A DNA stretch of 64,000 nt from Flavobacterium croceum DSM 17960 (GCF_002917885.1 NZ_PQNY01000003.1:1-64000); one strand, 5' to 3'. Counted from the first letter of the stretch, positions 1 to 8,845 are shown. Notes: a model not told the origin generated them from the letters alone. Numbers and translations are program-made.

Positions 1-87
1 ACTGATGTTCCAAAAAACAATACTGTACTCTTACTCAATATTACACTACAAAACAATAAAAATGTTGTAGTTAAAATTGTGTATTAA
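1..87 (+). CDS. C-terminal fragment of a probable T9SS-sorted protein (5' end outside window)
   Basis: Frame 1 is open from the first base and stops with TAA at 85-87, giving 28 residues. The tail has hydrophobic strands followed by a basic VVVKIVY end. That resembles the last two strands of a type A T9SS C-terminal sorting domain, which normally ends in a KK-I/V pattern. A strong hairpin terminator follows 23 bp later and supports this being a real gene end. Only the tail is visible, so the upstream protein cannot be named. The T9SS assignment rests on this short pattern alone. Confidence 0.4.
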   Translation, partial: TDVPKNNTVLLLNITLQNNKNVVVKIVY

Positions 88-109
88 AAGAATATATTTA
101 TAATAGCAA

Positions 110-140
110 AACCCCGAAAGACTTCTTATCTTTCGGGGTT
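110..140. terminator. Bidirectional intrinsic terminator
   Basis: An 11-bp perfect stem (AACCCCGAAAG at 110-120 with CTTTCGGGGTT at 130-140) has a 9-nt loop. It is flanked by A-rich sequence on the left and T-rich sequence on the right. It lies between a rightward gene ending at 87 and a leftward gene ending at 153, so it can serve both. Confidence 0.85.
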
Positions 141-152
141 ATTTATTTTGTT

Positions 153-1835
153 TTATTCTTGTTCTCCAAGCAATACTCCAGAAATATTCCAACTACTAAA
201 ACTACTACCTTCTGGTCTTCCTTGTGGAATAGTTATTTGGATAGTATGATTGCCTGCACTTAAATTACCTAATTCAAAATATACAGGATACGTTGCCGTA
301 CCCGGGCACCAATTGGCTCGACTATAATCTGAAGAAGATAAACCATTTGGAAAATTCCCAGAAGCTGGATTGTACAAACGATAAGAACCACAATCTTGTC
401 TCCATGGAGTATATTTTGCAATTACCTTATCATCTAACAAAATAGTATTTACTTTTGGCACAAACTCATCTCCTTGTTCCCATCCTCCATGACCTGTGGC
501 AATATATCGTAAACGGCAATTTTTTAGTTCTCTTTCTAATTTAAATGTCATTTGCAATCCTTTTTCTGAAGAAAATAAGGTACCATACTCCTGCCCTGCC
601 ATCTCCATTATATTTGTGGTACAAAACAAAGGTATCGCTTGCAAATTGGTATCATTGTTATTTTCTTCGTTGTGAATGGTAATCGTAGCCGAGACTTTAT
701 GTCCTCCTTTATCATAGTTACCAATAAATATACCCACCCAAATATCTTTATTACTTAGGTTACTTTTAAGTTCAGAAATATCTTGCTTATAAGACACTAT
801 ATCAAACCATTTTTTATCTTTCAATTCTAAATGGTTAAAATGTTGGATACCAAAAGGGGTAAAAAACCGAATAAGTTCTATAATCGGTTCATATTTATTT
901 GTAGCGACTATTCCTTGATAATTTTTACCATTATTGTTTGTATAAATAGGTAATTCTTGTACACCTTTTTGTAACCCATCAAAAAAAGATTGTTGCTTTT
1001 CTTGAGGAATAATAAAAAAAGAACCCGTTCTATCATAAGCATCTCCATTTGATTGTTCTTTTACTTCTGCAAAAACTGAAGAACCTTTTTTAATAAACGG
1101 AAAGCTTATTTTTTTCAATAGTATCGTGCCATTTGCAAAACGCAATATCGAATCGTTTGATTTACTTTCGTTAGAAAAATTTACTATTTCATCTTTGAAA
1201 ATCTCAATAGTTTTAAATCTACTCTTCCAAATTAAATCTTTGTAAGTTACTAAATCTACATACTCATCAGATTTAGACACTACTGGCTTGATAAACATTG
1301 GCTTATTTTTTACAATTTTATCAGCAATTATAGAAAACGTATTATTTCTGTTGTATTCTAATACCAATCCTAGTTTTTGTCCCAATGTATTCGGGGCACC
1401 AATAACACCTAATTCATTAGTATACCATAAATCGATTGTGTTGGAGTTAATACTTGTACGTGCTTTTTTACAAGTATATCCTAATATAATTTTGGTTTCG
1501 GGCAACAATTCAAATTTTTGACTCTTTAAACTCGTACTGTCTTGGGTATAAATTGTTTTGTAAACATCCAAATAAGCACTATATTCTATTTTGTTAGTAT
1601 TTATATTTACATAAGTAGTTTCATAAGGATAATTAGCATCATGCTTTTTTATTGACTCTGTGCTTATTTCAGAAAAAAAACTATGCGCATCTACAATAAT
1701 TTTATCTTGATTTTCAATTTTTTGACCATTATTGTATTTACTATATGCTATTGTATAATGTGTAATTTTATTTTGAGCATATAAAACATTTATCAATAGT
1801 AAATGAACAATAAAGAGCGTAACATATTTTTTCAT
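153..1835 (-). CDS. PNGase F-type peptide-N-glycosidase with extra N-terminal domain
   Basis: The start at 1835 gives a clean signal peptide (MKKYVTLFIV..LLINVLYAQ), so the protein is exported. An upstream in-frame start at 1883 would bury it. Residues about 22-180 contain ILGYTCKKA and a later LWYTNELG block, which resemble the GLPGLI family of Bacteroidetes. Residues about 255-560 match the two-domain PNGase F fold. AYDRTGS holds D268, the likely counterpart of the catalytic Asp of PNGase F. GDEF holds E457, a likely counterpart of a catalytic Glu, and the NWCPG block is at 508-512. PNGase F removes whole N-glycans from glycoproteins, converting Asn to Asp. The length of 560 aa is well above the classical enzyme of about 315 mature residues because of the N-terminal domain. 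No T9SS tail is seen. Family assignment is firm; activity is inferred. Confidence 0.85.
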   Translation of the reverse strand: MKKYVTLFIVHLLLINVLYAQNKITHYTIAYSKYNNGQKIENQDKIIVDAHSFFSEISTESIKKHDANYPYETTYVNINTNKIEYSAYLDVYKTIYTQDSTSLKSQKFELLPETKIILGYTCKKARTSINSNTIDLWYTNELGVIGAPNTLGQKLGLVLEYNRNNTFSIIADKIVKNKPMFIKPVVSKSDEYVDLVTYKDLIWKSRFKTIEIFKDEIVNFSNESKSNDSILRFANGTILLKKISFPFIKKGSSVFAEVKEQSNGDAYDRTGSFFIIPQEKQQSFFDGLQKGVQELPIYTNNNGKNYQGIVATNKYEPIIELIRFFTPFGIQHFNHLELKDKKWFDIVSYKQDISELKSNLSNKDIWVGIFIGNYDKGGHKVSATITIHNEENNNDTNLQAIPLFCTTNIMEMAGQEYGTLFSSEKGLQMTFKLERELKNCRLRYIATGHGGWEQGDEFVPKVNTILLDDKVIAKYTPWRQDCGSYRLYNPASGNFPNGLSSSDYSRANWCPGTATYPVYFELGNLSAGNHTIQITIPQGRPEGSSFSSWNISGVLLGEQE

Positions 1836-1867
1836 CTTATTTTTTTGATAAAGATAATACAAATACA

Positions 1868-1875
1868 TACATTTG
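1868..1875 (+). promoter_or_regulatory. Bacteroidetes -7 promoter element
   Basis: TACATTTG matches the Bacteroidetes consensus TAnnTTTG. It lies 16 bp upstream of the ATG of the DUF2851 gene, in the divergent gap with the PNGase F-like gene. No clear -33 TTG was assigned. Confidence 0.5.
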
Positions 1876-1891
1876 ATAATCAAGATTTTTT

Positions 1892-3166
1892 ATGAGAGAA
1901 GACTTTTTGCATTACATTTGGAATGCTAAGAAAATACAAGCCGAAAACCTTATTACTGCCCAAAACGATACGCTTCGTATACTTTCGTTTGGACAATACT
2001 TACAACAATCTGGTCCAGATATTTTTAATGCTAAAATTGAATTGAACAATCAAATTTGGGCAGGAAACATAGAAATTCATGTTAAATCGTCTGATTGGTA
2101 TATCCATAAACACGAACAAAACGAAAACTACGACAATGTAATCTTGCATGTAGTTTGGGAGCATGATGTAGCTGTGTTTAGAAAAGATAATACCGAAATA
2201 CCTGTATTGGAACTCAAAAACTATGTAGACGACATGGTATTGAAGAATTATGAAAATTTAATCGTTGCAAAACCATTTATTTATTGCGAAAAAGACATAG
2301 CTCATGTAGATACTTTTATATTAGAATCGTACAAAGAACGTTTGTTTATAGAGCGTTTACAGCAAAAGTGCGAACCTATTTTTGAATTATTAAATCAAAA
2401 CAATAACGATTGGGAAGCAACACTATTTTGTTTATTAGCCAAAAATTTCGGACTGAATACCAATGGAACTATTTTTTACAAAACTGCGTTATCAATTCCT
2501 TTTTTAATACTACAAAAAGAAGCAGTAGACATTGGCTATTTGGAAGCCTTACTTTTTGGTCAGGCACAAATGCTACCCCAAACGCCTCACGATTTATACA
2601 CAAAAGAACTACAATCGTGGTATGAATATTTAGTTTTAAAATACAAAATAGATAAGCCTATTTTACCGCCTGTTAGCTATTATAAACATCGCCCTGATAA
2701 TTTTCCTACTATACGACTGGCTCAATTGGCTATGCTTTACTATAAAGAACGTAACGTTTTTTCGAAGCTCATAGAAAGTAAATCTATACAAGAAATAAAA
2801 CAAGTATTAAGCATTCAAGCATCTACCTATTGGGATACCCATTATACATTTGATAAACAAAGCCTTAAAAAAGCCAAAAAACTAAGTGCTTCGTTTATCG
2901 ATTTACTCATTATAAATACTATTATTCCCTTAAAATTTGCCTTTGCTACTGTGCAAAAACAAGACATTGAAACCGAAATTTTTAGTTTAATTTCAACAAT
3001 TCCAGCCGAAAAAAATTCAATTTTAGATAAATTTAAAGCGTTAAATCTAGATATAAAAACAGCCAAAGACACCCAAAGTTTATTGCATTTAAAAAAGAAC
3101 TACTGTGATTTAAAAAAATGTTTACAATGCACCATTGGCTTGCAAGTACTCAAAAAAATAATATAA
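1892..3166 (+). CDS. DUF2851 family protein
   Basis: The 424-residue product begins MREDFLHYIWNAKK and has the family-typical block SGPDIFNAKIELNNQIWAGN followed by EIHVKSSDW and H-rich ILHVVWEHD. The C-terminus carries the conserved Cys cluster CDLKKCLQC. Length and layout fit DUF2851, a family largely restricted to Bacteroidetes whose biochemical function is unknown. The GDIEIH/W-H-like core could be nuclease-like, but this is speculation. The gene is followed after 13 bp by a PspC-domain gene, and the pair probably forms one transcript. There is no signal peptide, so the protein is expected to be cytoplasmic. Confidence 0.85.
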   Translation: MREDFLHYIWNAKKIQAENLITAQNDTLRILSFGQYLQQSGPDIFNAKIELNNQIWAGNIEIHVKSSDWYIHKHEQNENYDNVILHVVWEHDVAVFRKDNTEIPVLELKNYVDDMVLKNYENLIVAKPFIYCEKDIAHVDTFILESYKERLFIERLQQKCEPIFELLNQNNNDWEATLFCLLAKNFGLNTNGTIFYKTALSIPFLILQKEAVDIGYLEALLFGQAQMLPQTPHDLYTKELQSWYEYLVLKYKIDKPILPPVSYYKHRPDNFPTIRLAQLAMLYYKERNVFSKLIESKSIQEIKQVLSIQASTYWDTHYTFDKQSLKKAKKLSASFIDLLIINTIIPLKFAFATVQKQDIETEIFSLISTIPAEKNSILDKFKALNLDIKTAKDTQSLLHLKKNYCDLKKCLQCTIGLQVLKKII

Positions 3167-3179
3167 CTTTGATAAAAAA

Positions 3180-3401
3180 ATGATAACCCACATCCGCTTA
3201 TTTTTTGAAAAACATGGCTTTCACGTATCATCACGTTTGGCAGACAAACTTGGTATGCGCGCAACTAGTGTACGCTTGTTTTTTATATATATTTCGTTTG
3301 TAACGGTAGGTCTTGGCTTTGGGTTTTATTTAACCTTAGCATTTTGGATCAAACTAAAAGATTTAATACGGAGTAAACGATCTTCTGTATTCGACTTATA
3401 A
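3180..3401 (+). CDS. PspC domain-containing small membrane protein
   Basis: The 73-residue protein consists of a short amphipathic N-terminal part and one membrane segment at about residues 32-56 (VRLFFIYISFVTVGLGFGFY and following). This is the shape of a stand-alone PspC domain. PspC domains occur in phage-shock and envelope-stress proteins and in many uncharacterised small membrane proteins. The gene lies 13 bp after DUF2851, the usual arrangement in flavobacteria, so the two are probably cotranscribed. The role is not known. The N-terminal half (KHGFHVSSRLADKLGMRATS) has the look of a small helix-turn-helix but is too short to call. Confidence 0.7.
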   Translation: MITHIRLFFEKHGFHVSSRLADKLGMRATSVRLFFIYISFVTVGLGFGFYLTLAFWIKLKDLIRSKRSSVFDL

Positions 3402-3434
3402 ACTCACTTATTTGCCATAATTTATACTTTTTAT

Positions 3435-4325
3435 ATGCCTATACTACCCTCTCAAATTAAAGATTATTTTAAAACTACAAAACAAAATCAAAAAGGAATT
3501 ATTATTCTTTTCATCCTTATTTTTATTGCACAAATTATCTATTATTTTTTAGACACAAATATTTCTAAAAGCATAAGTAGTGATGAAAAACTTTGGTTAT
3601 CACACCAAGTAGAACTCAACAACCAAATTAAGCAAACACCTGCTTATACGTACACCATATATCCTTTTAATCCCAATTTTATTACCGAATATAAAGGATA
3701 TAAATTGGGTATGAAAAAAGAAGAAATTGATCGACTTCTAAATTTTAGAAAACAAAATAAATTTGTCAATTCGGCTTCCGATTTTCAAAAAGTTACTCAT
3801 ATTTCAGACTCTCTATTAAAAACAATAGCACCCTATTTTAAATTTCCCGATTGGGTAAAAAACAAAGCCAATTCATATAAAGATTACCCTGAAAACAACT
3901 ACACAAAATTTGAAACAAAAAAACTCATAAGAATAGACATCAACAAAGCCACAGCCGAAGATTTAATGAAAATTTACGGGATTGGCGAAAGCATATCGCA
4001 AAGAATACTAAGCTACAAAGAAACTCTAGGAAGCTTTGTTTCTATGCAACAAATGGAAGAAATTTGGGGTTTATCGCCCGAAGTTATTGCTAAATTAAAC
4101 GAATGTTTTTACATATCTGACGTTCGTATTGTTAAAAAAGTCAATGTAAATCAAGCTTCTATAAAAGAGTTAAGCCAATTTCCATACTTTAAAAATGGAG
4201 TTGCCAGAAACATTGTAAGTTATCGAAGCATGAATGGAGATTTTAAAAATATTGAAGATTTAACAAATGTTCGCCAATTTCCTATTGAAAAGATAAAAAT
4301 TATTGCCTTATATTTGGAATTCTAA
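3435..4325 (+). CDS. Helix-hairpin-helix (ComEA-like) membrane-anchored protein
   Basis: The 296-aa product has one membrane helix near residues 22-41 (GIIILFILIFIAQIIYYFLD). Helix-hairpin-helix blocks follow: IDINKATAEDLMKIYGIGES at about 176-195 is a textbook ComEA-type HhH, and VNVNQASIKELSQFPYF near 237 starts a second one. An earlier divergent HhH-like stretch lies at about 98-130. ComEA-like proteins bind DNA in the periplasm during natural transformation, and flavobacterial homologues of this size are common. DNA binding is inferred from the fold. The gene follows pspC by 33 bp and precedes an acyl-CoA dehydrogenase by 26 bp, so an operon is likely even though the functions are unrelated. 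Confidence 0.8.
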   Translation: MPILPSQIKDYFKTTKQNQKGIIILFILIFIAQIIYYFLDTNISKSISSDEKLWLSHQVELNNQIKQTPAYTYTIYPFNPNFITEYKGYKLGMKKEEIDRLLNFRKQNKFVNSASDFQKVTHISDSLLKTIAPYFKFPDWVKNKANSYKDYPENNYTKFETKKLIRIDINKATAEDLMKIYGIGESISQRILSYKETLGSFVSMQQMEEIWGLSPEVIAKLNECFYISDVRIVKKVNVNQASIKELSQFPYFKNGVARNIVSYRSMNGDFKNIEDLTNVRQFPIEKIKIIALYLEF

Positions 4326-4351
4326 AAAAACAAAACTAAAAGTCTCAATTT

Positions 4352-5521
4352 ATGAATTCAGCATATTTTTCGGAAGAACACGAACTATTTAGAGCCAGCT
4401 TTAAAGATTTTTTACAAAAAGAAGTTGTACCGCATATAGACAAATGGGAAAAAACAGGCACAATAGAACGTTTTATTTGGAAAAAATTTGGAGATATGGG
4501 GTTTTTAGGACTTACATATCCTGAAACCTACGGAGGATTAAATTTAGATTTATTTTATACCGTTGTATTTTTGGAAGAACTACAAAAAATACATTCATCT
4601 GGTTTTGCAGCAGCTATGTGGGCACATACCTATTTAGCAATGACACACTTAAATGCTGAAGGTAGCGAACAAATAAAAAGAGATTATTTAGCACCAAGTA
4701 TTTTGGGTGATAAAATAGGCGCATTGTGCATTACCGAGCCTTTTGGAGGTAGCGATGTAGCAGGCATGAAAACAACTGCCATAAAAAAAGGCAATAGCTA
4801 TATTATTAATGGTTCAAAAACTTTTATTACCAACGGTGTTTATGCCGATTATTATGTAGTTGCTGCCAAAACAAATGTTGAACTTGGCAACAAAGGCATT
4901 AGTATATTTTTGGTAGACACCAAATGCGCAGGAATCTCTGCTACAAAATTGGACAAATTAGGTTGGAGAGCTTCAGATACCGCAGAAATTGCTTTTGATA
5001 ATGTAGAAATACCCTTGGAAAATCTAATGGGAGAAGAAGGAAAAGGTTTTCCTTATATTATGCAACACTTTGCTCTAGAACGCCTTATTATGGCTGTAAA
5101 TGCTCATGCTAGAGCTGAATATGCCTTAGAATACACTATAGATTATATGTCAAAACGAGAGGCTTTTGGCAAAACAATTGATAAATTTCAAGCATTAAGA
5201 CACACGCTAGTAAACCATGCTACAGACGTAGAACATTGTAAAATATTTAATTATGCTGCGGTTTCTCGTTTAATTAAAGGAGAATATGTGGTAAAAGAAG
5301 CTACTATGGCAAAATTGAAGTCTACAAAAGTAGCCGATGACACTATTTATAGTTGCTTGCAAATGCTAGGAGGTTATGGCTATATGGAAGACTATCCATT
5401 GGCTCGTTTATTTAGAGATAGCCGTTTAGGGCCAATAGGAGGAGGAACTTCAGAAATTTTAAGAGAAATTTTGTCAAAAATGATTATTGACAATAAAGAT
5501 TATCAACCTGCTGTAAAATAA
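4352..5521 (+). CDS. Acyl-CoA dehydrogenase family protein
   Basis: The 389-residue length is typical of the family. The N-terminal helical domain contains LGLTYPETYGG. The middle domain has the FAD/substrate signature CITEPFGGSDVAGM with the following INGSKTFITNG block. The C-terminal helical domain ends in the LQMLGGYGYMEDYPLARLFR motif with RDSRLGPIGGGTSEILR. These enzymes oxidise acyl-CoA thioesters to 2-enoyl-CoA, passing electrons to electron-transfer flavoprotein, in beta-oxidation or branched-chain amino acid breakdown. The substrate length cannot be told from sequence. The gene is the last of a probable four-gene run from DUF2851 and ends at a strong terminator. Confidence 0.9.
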   Translation: MNSAYFSEEHELFRASFKDFLQKEVVPHIDKWEKTGTIERFIWKKFGDMGFLGLTYPETYGGLNLDLFYTVVFLEELQKIHSSGFAAAMWAHTYLAMTHLNAEGSEQIKRDYLAPSILGDKIGALCITEPFGGSDVAGMKTTAIKKGNSYIINGSKTFITNGVYADYYVVAAKTNVELGNKGISIFLVDTKCAGISATKLDKLGWRASDTAEIAFDNVEIPLENLMGEEGKGFPYIMQHFALERLIMAVNAHARAEYALEYTIDYMSKREAFGKTIDKFQALRHTLVNHATDVEHCKIFNYAAVSRLIKGEYVVKEATMAKLKSTKVADDTIYSCLQMLGGYGYMEDYPLARLFRDSRLGPIGGGTSEILREILSKMIIDNKDYQPAVK

Positions 5522-5530
5522 ACAGATACA

Positions 5531-5563
5531 AAAAAGGCTCAAGAAAAAATCTTGAGCCTTTTT
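5531..5563. terminator. Bidirectional intrinsic terminator
   Basis: A 13-bp perfect stem AAAAAGGCTCAAG / CTTGAGCCTTTTT surrounds a 7-nt loop, with A and T tracts at its outer ends. It sits between the convergent acyl-CoA dehydrogenase gene and the small leftward gene at 5585. Confidence 0.9.
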
Positions 5564-5584
5564 AAGTATAAATTATATCTGATA

Positions 5585-5905
5585 TTAACGTGTCAATTTG
5601 GTATATAATTCTTTATTTTCTAAAAGTTTACTGTATTGTTCTGGTTTTAAAGACGCTTTTATTTTTTCATCTACAGCGCTAAACAAAATTGTTTTTCTTT
5701 CTTCTGATAAACCTACATTTAAGTTGGAATATTTCATTTCAAAAACATAGTACAAATCTTCTGTTTGAGCATCTGATAAATCCAGATATTTTTGAAGCTC
5801 TTTAGCGTCTTGTTTTGCTTGTGCAGGTGCATCAATTTTTTTGTCTTGAGCAGAAGCAAATGATACTGTAAAAATTAAAGCAAAAATATAAAGCAATCTT
5901 TTCAT
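5585..5905 (-). CDS. Small exported protein, hypothetical (paralogue-like of 6650-7000)
   Basis: From the ATG at 5905 the product is 106 aa with a signal peptide (MKRLLYIFALIFTVSFASAQ). The -7 element at 5932-5939 supports this start over the one at 5929. The mature part is helical and contains EERKTILFSAVDEKI..LKPEQYSKLLENKE. The KPEQY segment resembles the LTxxQ region of CpxP/Spy-like periplasmic proteins, though weakly. The protein has the same length and layout as the product of the gene at 6650-7000. The function is unknown. A periplasmic stress or chaperone-like role is only a suggestion from the neighbouring CpxP/Spy-like gene. Confidence 0.65.
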   Translation of the reverse strand: MKRLLYIFALIFTVSFASAQDKKIDAPAQAKQDAKELQKYLDLSDAQTEDLYYVFEMKYSNLNVGLSEERKTILFSAVDEKIKASLKPEQYSKLLENKELYTKLTR

Positions 5906-5931
5906 TATGAGTACAATTAATATTAACACAC

Positions 5932-5939
5932 CAAATATA
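5932..5939 (-). promoter_or_regulatory. Bacteroidetes -7 promoter element
   Basis: On the minus strand this reads TATATTTG, a full match to TAnnTTTG, 26 bp upstream of the ATG at 5905. It lies outside the chosen coding region and helps decide the start. Confidence 0.5.
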
Positions 5940-5967
5940 AAGAAATAATTCTTAACCCAAAATTTTA

Positions 5968-6411
5968 TTATTCTTTTTTCATTTTAGGTTTTCTATTTTC
6001 TGCTTTTCTTTCTTGTTTACGCTCTTTTGCTTGCTCCATTTTTTCTTCACGAATAGAAACCCATTTTTTATATTGTTCTTCTGTAAGTATTTTTTTCATG
6101 GCTTCATCGTTAGCTTTACGCTCTTCATCCATACGTTGTTTTGCTTGTTGCATTAATTCTTTTCTATCGCGTTGAGCAGCTTCTTTTTTGGCTTTTCTTT
6201 CTTCTTGAAATACCTTTCTGGTTTCCATTTGTTTTTTGGTTAAATCTCTTAGTTGAGCTACTTGATTTTCATTAAGCTGTAATTCCGATTTAAGTTTTTC
6301 TACTCTCTTGTCTGCCATTTCCTCTGGAGATAATTTTGGTTTTCTTTCTCCTTGTTGTGCAAAGGTTACTGCACCTACCATAAGCAATAATGCTAAAACT
6401 ACTTTTTTCAT
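5968..6411 (-). CDS. CpxP/Spy-like exported protein
   Basis: The ATG at 6411 gives a 147-aa product with signal peptide MKKVVLALLLMVGAVTFAQQ. A longer frame from 6480 would place 23 odd residues before it. The mature protein is almost entirely charged helix: LSPEEMADKRVEKLKSELQL, NENQVAQLRDLTKKQ and a long Lys/Arg/Glu stretch. It ends with ILTEEQYKKWVSIREEKMEQ and a basic tail. The repeated L-[ST]-x-x-Q pattern and helical hairpin layout match the Spy/CpxP group of ATP-independent periplasmic chaperones and sensors, as common in Bacteroidetes. Chaperone activity is inferred. It sits between two other small exported helical proteins on the same strand. Confidence 0.7.
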   Translation of the reverse strand: MKKVVLALLLMVGAVTFAQQGERKPKLSPEEMADKRVEKLKSELQLNENQVAQLRDLTKKQMETRKVFQEERKAKKEAAQRDRKELMQQAKQRMDEERKANDEAMKKILTEEQYKKWVSIREEKMEQAKERKQERKAENRKPKMKKE

Positions 6412-6596
6412 AATATTGAATTTTATTTGTTGATATACAGATAAGACTATGCTGTTTGTAAAAGGTTTAATACTTAACATAATTTTAATACATCATGAAA
6501 AATAAACAATACCGTTTTATTTAATAACAAATCTTTTGTAGGATAAATTTCAGAGAAAACTGTGGGTAATTGTAAACCATTAATTCATAAAAAAAT

Positions 6597-6623
6597 ACCT
6601 CGATTGAAAAATTCAAACGAGGT
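6597..6623 (-). terminator. Intrinsic terminator for the 6650-7000 gene
   Basis: ACCTCGATTGAA (6597-6608) pairs with TTCAAACGAGGT (6612-6623) with one mismatch and a 3-nt loop. On the minus strand it is followed by a T-rich run, as expected downstream of the leftward gene ending at 6650. Confidence 0.8.
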
Positions 6624-6649
6624 GTTTTTATTATAAATTAGAAATAAAC

Positions 6650-7000
6650 TTATTCCTTATATTCTGTCAAATCTGCAAGAACTTTAGGATTTTTTACACT
6701 AATAGCTTCCAATTGCTCTGGCGTAAATGCACCTTTTAATTTATTGCCATATTTCATAAAAATTGCTTTTCTATCTTCTTGATTAGCAGATTGCAAAGCA
6801 ATTTCTCTATTTAACAATAAGTTTATTAAATCGTCTTTAAGTTGCGCATTAACACCTGTAATACGTTGTAACTCTGTAACGTTTTTTAAAATATCTTCTT
6901 TAGCTTGTTCTATCGATACATTTTGCTTTTTTGATTCTTGAGCCACAGAAACAAAATTAAATCCTAGAATGAATGCCGCAATAAGTACTATTTTTTTCAT
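6650..7000 (-). CDS. Small exported protein, hypothetical (paralogue-like of 5585-5905)
   Basis: The 116-aa product starts with signal peptide MKKIVLIAAFILGFNFVSVAQ. The mature part is helical, with EDRKAIFMKYGNKLKGAFTPEQLEAI near the C-terminus. This parallels EERKTILFSAVDEKI and KPEQY in the gene at 5585, so the two are probably paralogues. No named domain is recognised. It has its own terminator, so it is transcribed separately from the CpxP/Spy-like gene downstream. Confidence 0.65.
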   Translation of the reverse strand: MKKIVLIAAFILGFNFVSVAQESKKQNVSIEQAKEDILKNVTELQRITGVNAQLKDDLINLLLNREIALQSANQEDRKAIFMKYGNKLKGAFTPEQLEAISVKNPKVLADLTEYKE

Positions 7001-7136
7001 ATGTAACTATTTATTTTTTAATGTTTATAAAATCGCTTAGCTTTATGCTATTTGATATTATTATTATTTTAATTATAATATAGTGGCGAATATATAAAAT
7101 TTTTAATTACAATATATATTTACGTTAAAATATTTA

Positions 7137-8825
7137 TTAATTTAACACTACAGTTTTGTTATCTCCTTCTACCATCACTTTAATAAGTGCATGTTTGGAA
7201 AGCTCTTTCATAGAAGCATCCCATTTTTTACCACTTAAGCCCGATTTTTCTTTTAATGTGGCTAATGCTTGATTGTTTTCTGTTTTTAACATAGCCACAA
7301 TTGCTTTTGCTTCTTCGCTTATAGCCAATGGTTTCGCTTCGGGTTTCATTTGCGGAAAGAATAGCACTTCTTGAATAGAAGGATTGTTGGTTAAAAACAT
7401 AATAAGTCTATCCATACCTATTCCTAATCCAGATGTAGGTGGCATACCATATTCTAGAGCTCTCAAGAAATCTTGATCGATAAACATCGCTTCATCATCG
7501 CCACGTTCAGATAAGGCTAACTGTGCTTCAAATCGTTCTCTTTGATCTATTGGATCATTTAGTTCTGAATACGCATTGGCTATTTCTTTGCCACAAACCA
7601 TTAATTCAAAACGTTCGGTTAAATCTGGATTATCTCGGTGTGTTTTGCATAACGGACTCATCTCTTTTGGATAATCTGTAATAAATGTAGGTTGTATAAA
7701 ATTGCCCTCACATTTCGCTCCAAAAATTTCGTCTATTAATTTCCCTTTACCCATACTACCATCAACTTCAATACCCATAGATTTTGCAGCTTCATAAAGT
7801 TCTGCTTCTGTTTTACCCGAAATATCAAAACCTGTAAATTGTTTAATAGCATCGGTCATTGATACTCTAGCATAAGGTGCTTTAAAATTTACTTTGTGTT
7901 CCCCAAAAACGGCTTCTGTAGTTCCGTTTACTTGTAGCGCACAATATTCTAATAGTTTTTCTGTAAACTCCATCATCCAATTGTAATCTTTGTAAGCCAC
8001 ATAAATTTCCATAGCTGTAAATTCAGGATTATGGGTTCTATCCATTCCTTCATTTCTGAAGTTTTTAGAAAATTCATAAACGCCTTCAAATCCACCTACA
8101 ATTAATCGTTTTAAATAAAGCTCGTTGGCAATTCTCATATACAATGGAATATCTAAGCTATTATGGTGGGTTATAAACGGTCTTGCCGATGCTCCTCCTG
8201 GAATAGATTGTAAAATAGGTGTTTCTACTTCCATGTATCCAGCATTATTGAAAAATGTACGCATCGCATGAAAAAGTTTGGTGCGTTTAATAAACACTTC
8301 TTTTACATGAGGATTTACAACCAAATCTACATAACGCATTCTATAGCGCAACTCTGGATCTACAAATTCATCATACGTATTTCCTTCTGCATCGGTTTTT
8401 GGCAATGGCAACGGACGAAGCGTTTTACTCAAAAATGTAAAATTTTCTACACGAACACATTTTGCTCCTACTTGTGTAGTAAACAACTCGCCTTCAACAC
8501 CTATAAAATCACCCAAATCGGTTAATTTTCTAAAAACAGTATTGTACATTGTTTTATCTTCATTTGGGCAAATTACATCTCTATTAAAATACAATTGTAA
8601 ACGGCCTTCACTGTCTTGCAGTTCTGCAAAACTTGCTTTTCCTTGATCGCGAACACTCATTAATCTACCAGCTACAATAACTTTCTTACCTTCTTCAAAA
8701 TGCTCCTTTACCTGCTTTGAGGTATGATTTACCGGAAACAAATTGGCTGGGTACGGATTTATTCCTAATTCCCGCAAAGTATTTAGTTTTTCTCTTCTAA
8801 TGATTTCTTGTTCTGAAAGTTGCAT
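7137..8825 (-). CDS. lysS: Lysyl-tRNA synthetase, class II
   Basis: The start at 8825 gives a 562-aa enzyme beginning MQLSEQEIIRREKLNTLREL. The 29 residues gained from the in-frame ATG at 8912 are not family-like, and the likely promoter element at 8846-8853 lies within that extension. The N-terminal OB-fold anticodon-binding domain covers about 50-150. Class II motif 2 is FRNEGMDRTHNPEFTAMEIY and motif 3 is GLGIGMDRLIMFLTN. The protein charges tRNA-Lys with lysine in the cytoplasm. After motif 3 there is a C-terminal extension of roughly 65 residues (EAKPLAISEEAKAIV.. onward), which is usual in Bacteroidetes enzymes. Confidence 0.97.
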   Translation of the reverse strand: MQLSEQEIIRREKLNTLRELGINPYPANLFPVNHTSKQVKEHFEEGKKVIVAGRLMSVRDQGKASFAELQDSEGRLQLYFNRDVICPNEDKTMYNTVFRKLTDLGDFIGVEGELFTTQVGAKCVRVENFTFLSKTLRPLPLPKTDAEGNTYDEFVDPELRYRMRYVDLVVNPHVKEVFIKRTKLFHAMRTFFNNAGYMEVETPILQSIPGGASARPFITHHNSLDIPLYMRIANELYLKRLIVGGFEGVYEFSKNFRNEGMDRTHNPEFTAMEIYVAYKDYNWMMEFTEKLLEYCALQVNGTTEAVFGEHKVNFKAPYARVSMTDAIKQFTGFDISGKTEAELYEAAKSMGIEVDGSMGKGKLIDEIFGAKCEGNFIQPTFITDYPKEMSPLCKTHRDNPDLTERFELMVCGKEIANAYSELNDPIDQRERFEAQLALSERGDDEAMFIDQDFLRALEYGMPPTSGLGIGMDRLIMFLTNNPSIQEVLFFPQMKPEAKPLAISEEAKAIVAMLKTENNQALATLKEKSGLSGKKWDASMKELSKHALIKVMVEGDNKTVVLN

Positions 8826-8845
8826 AATACTATTTTTAAAGGGCG

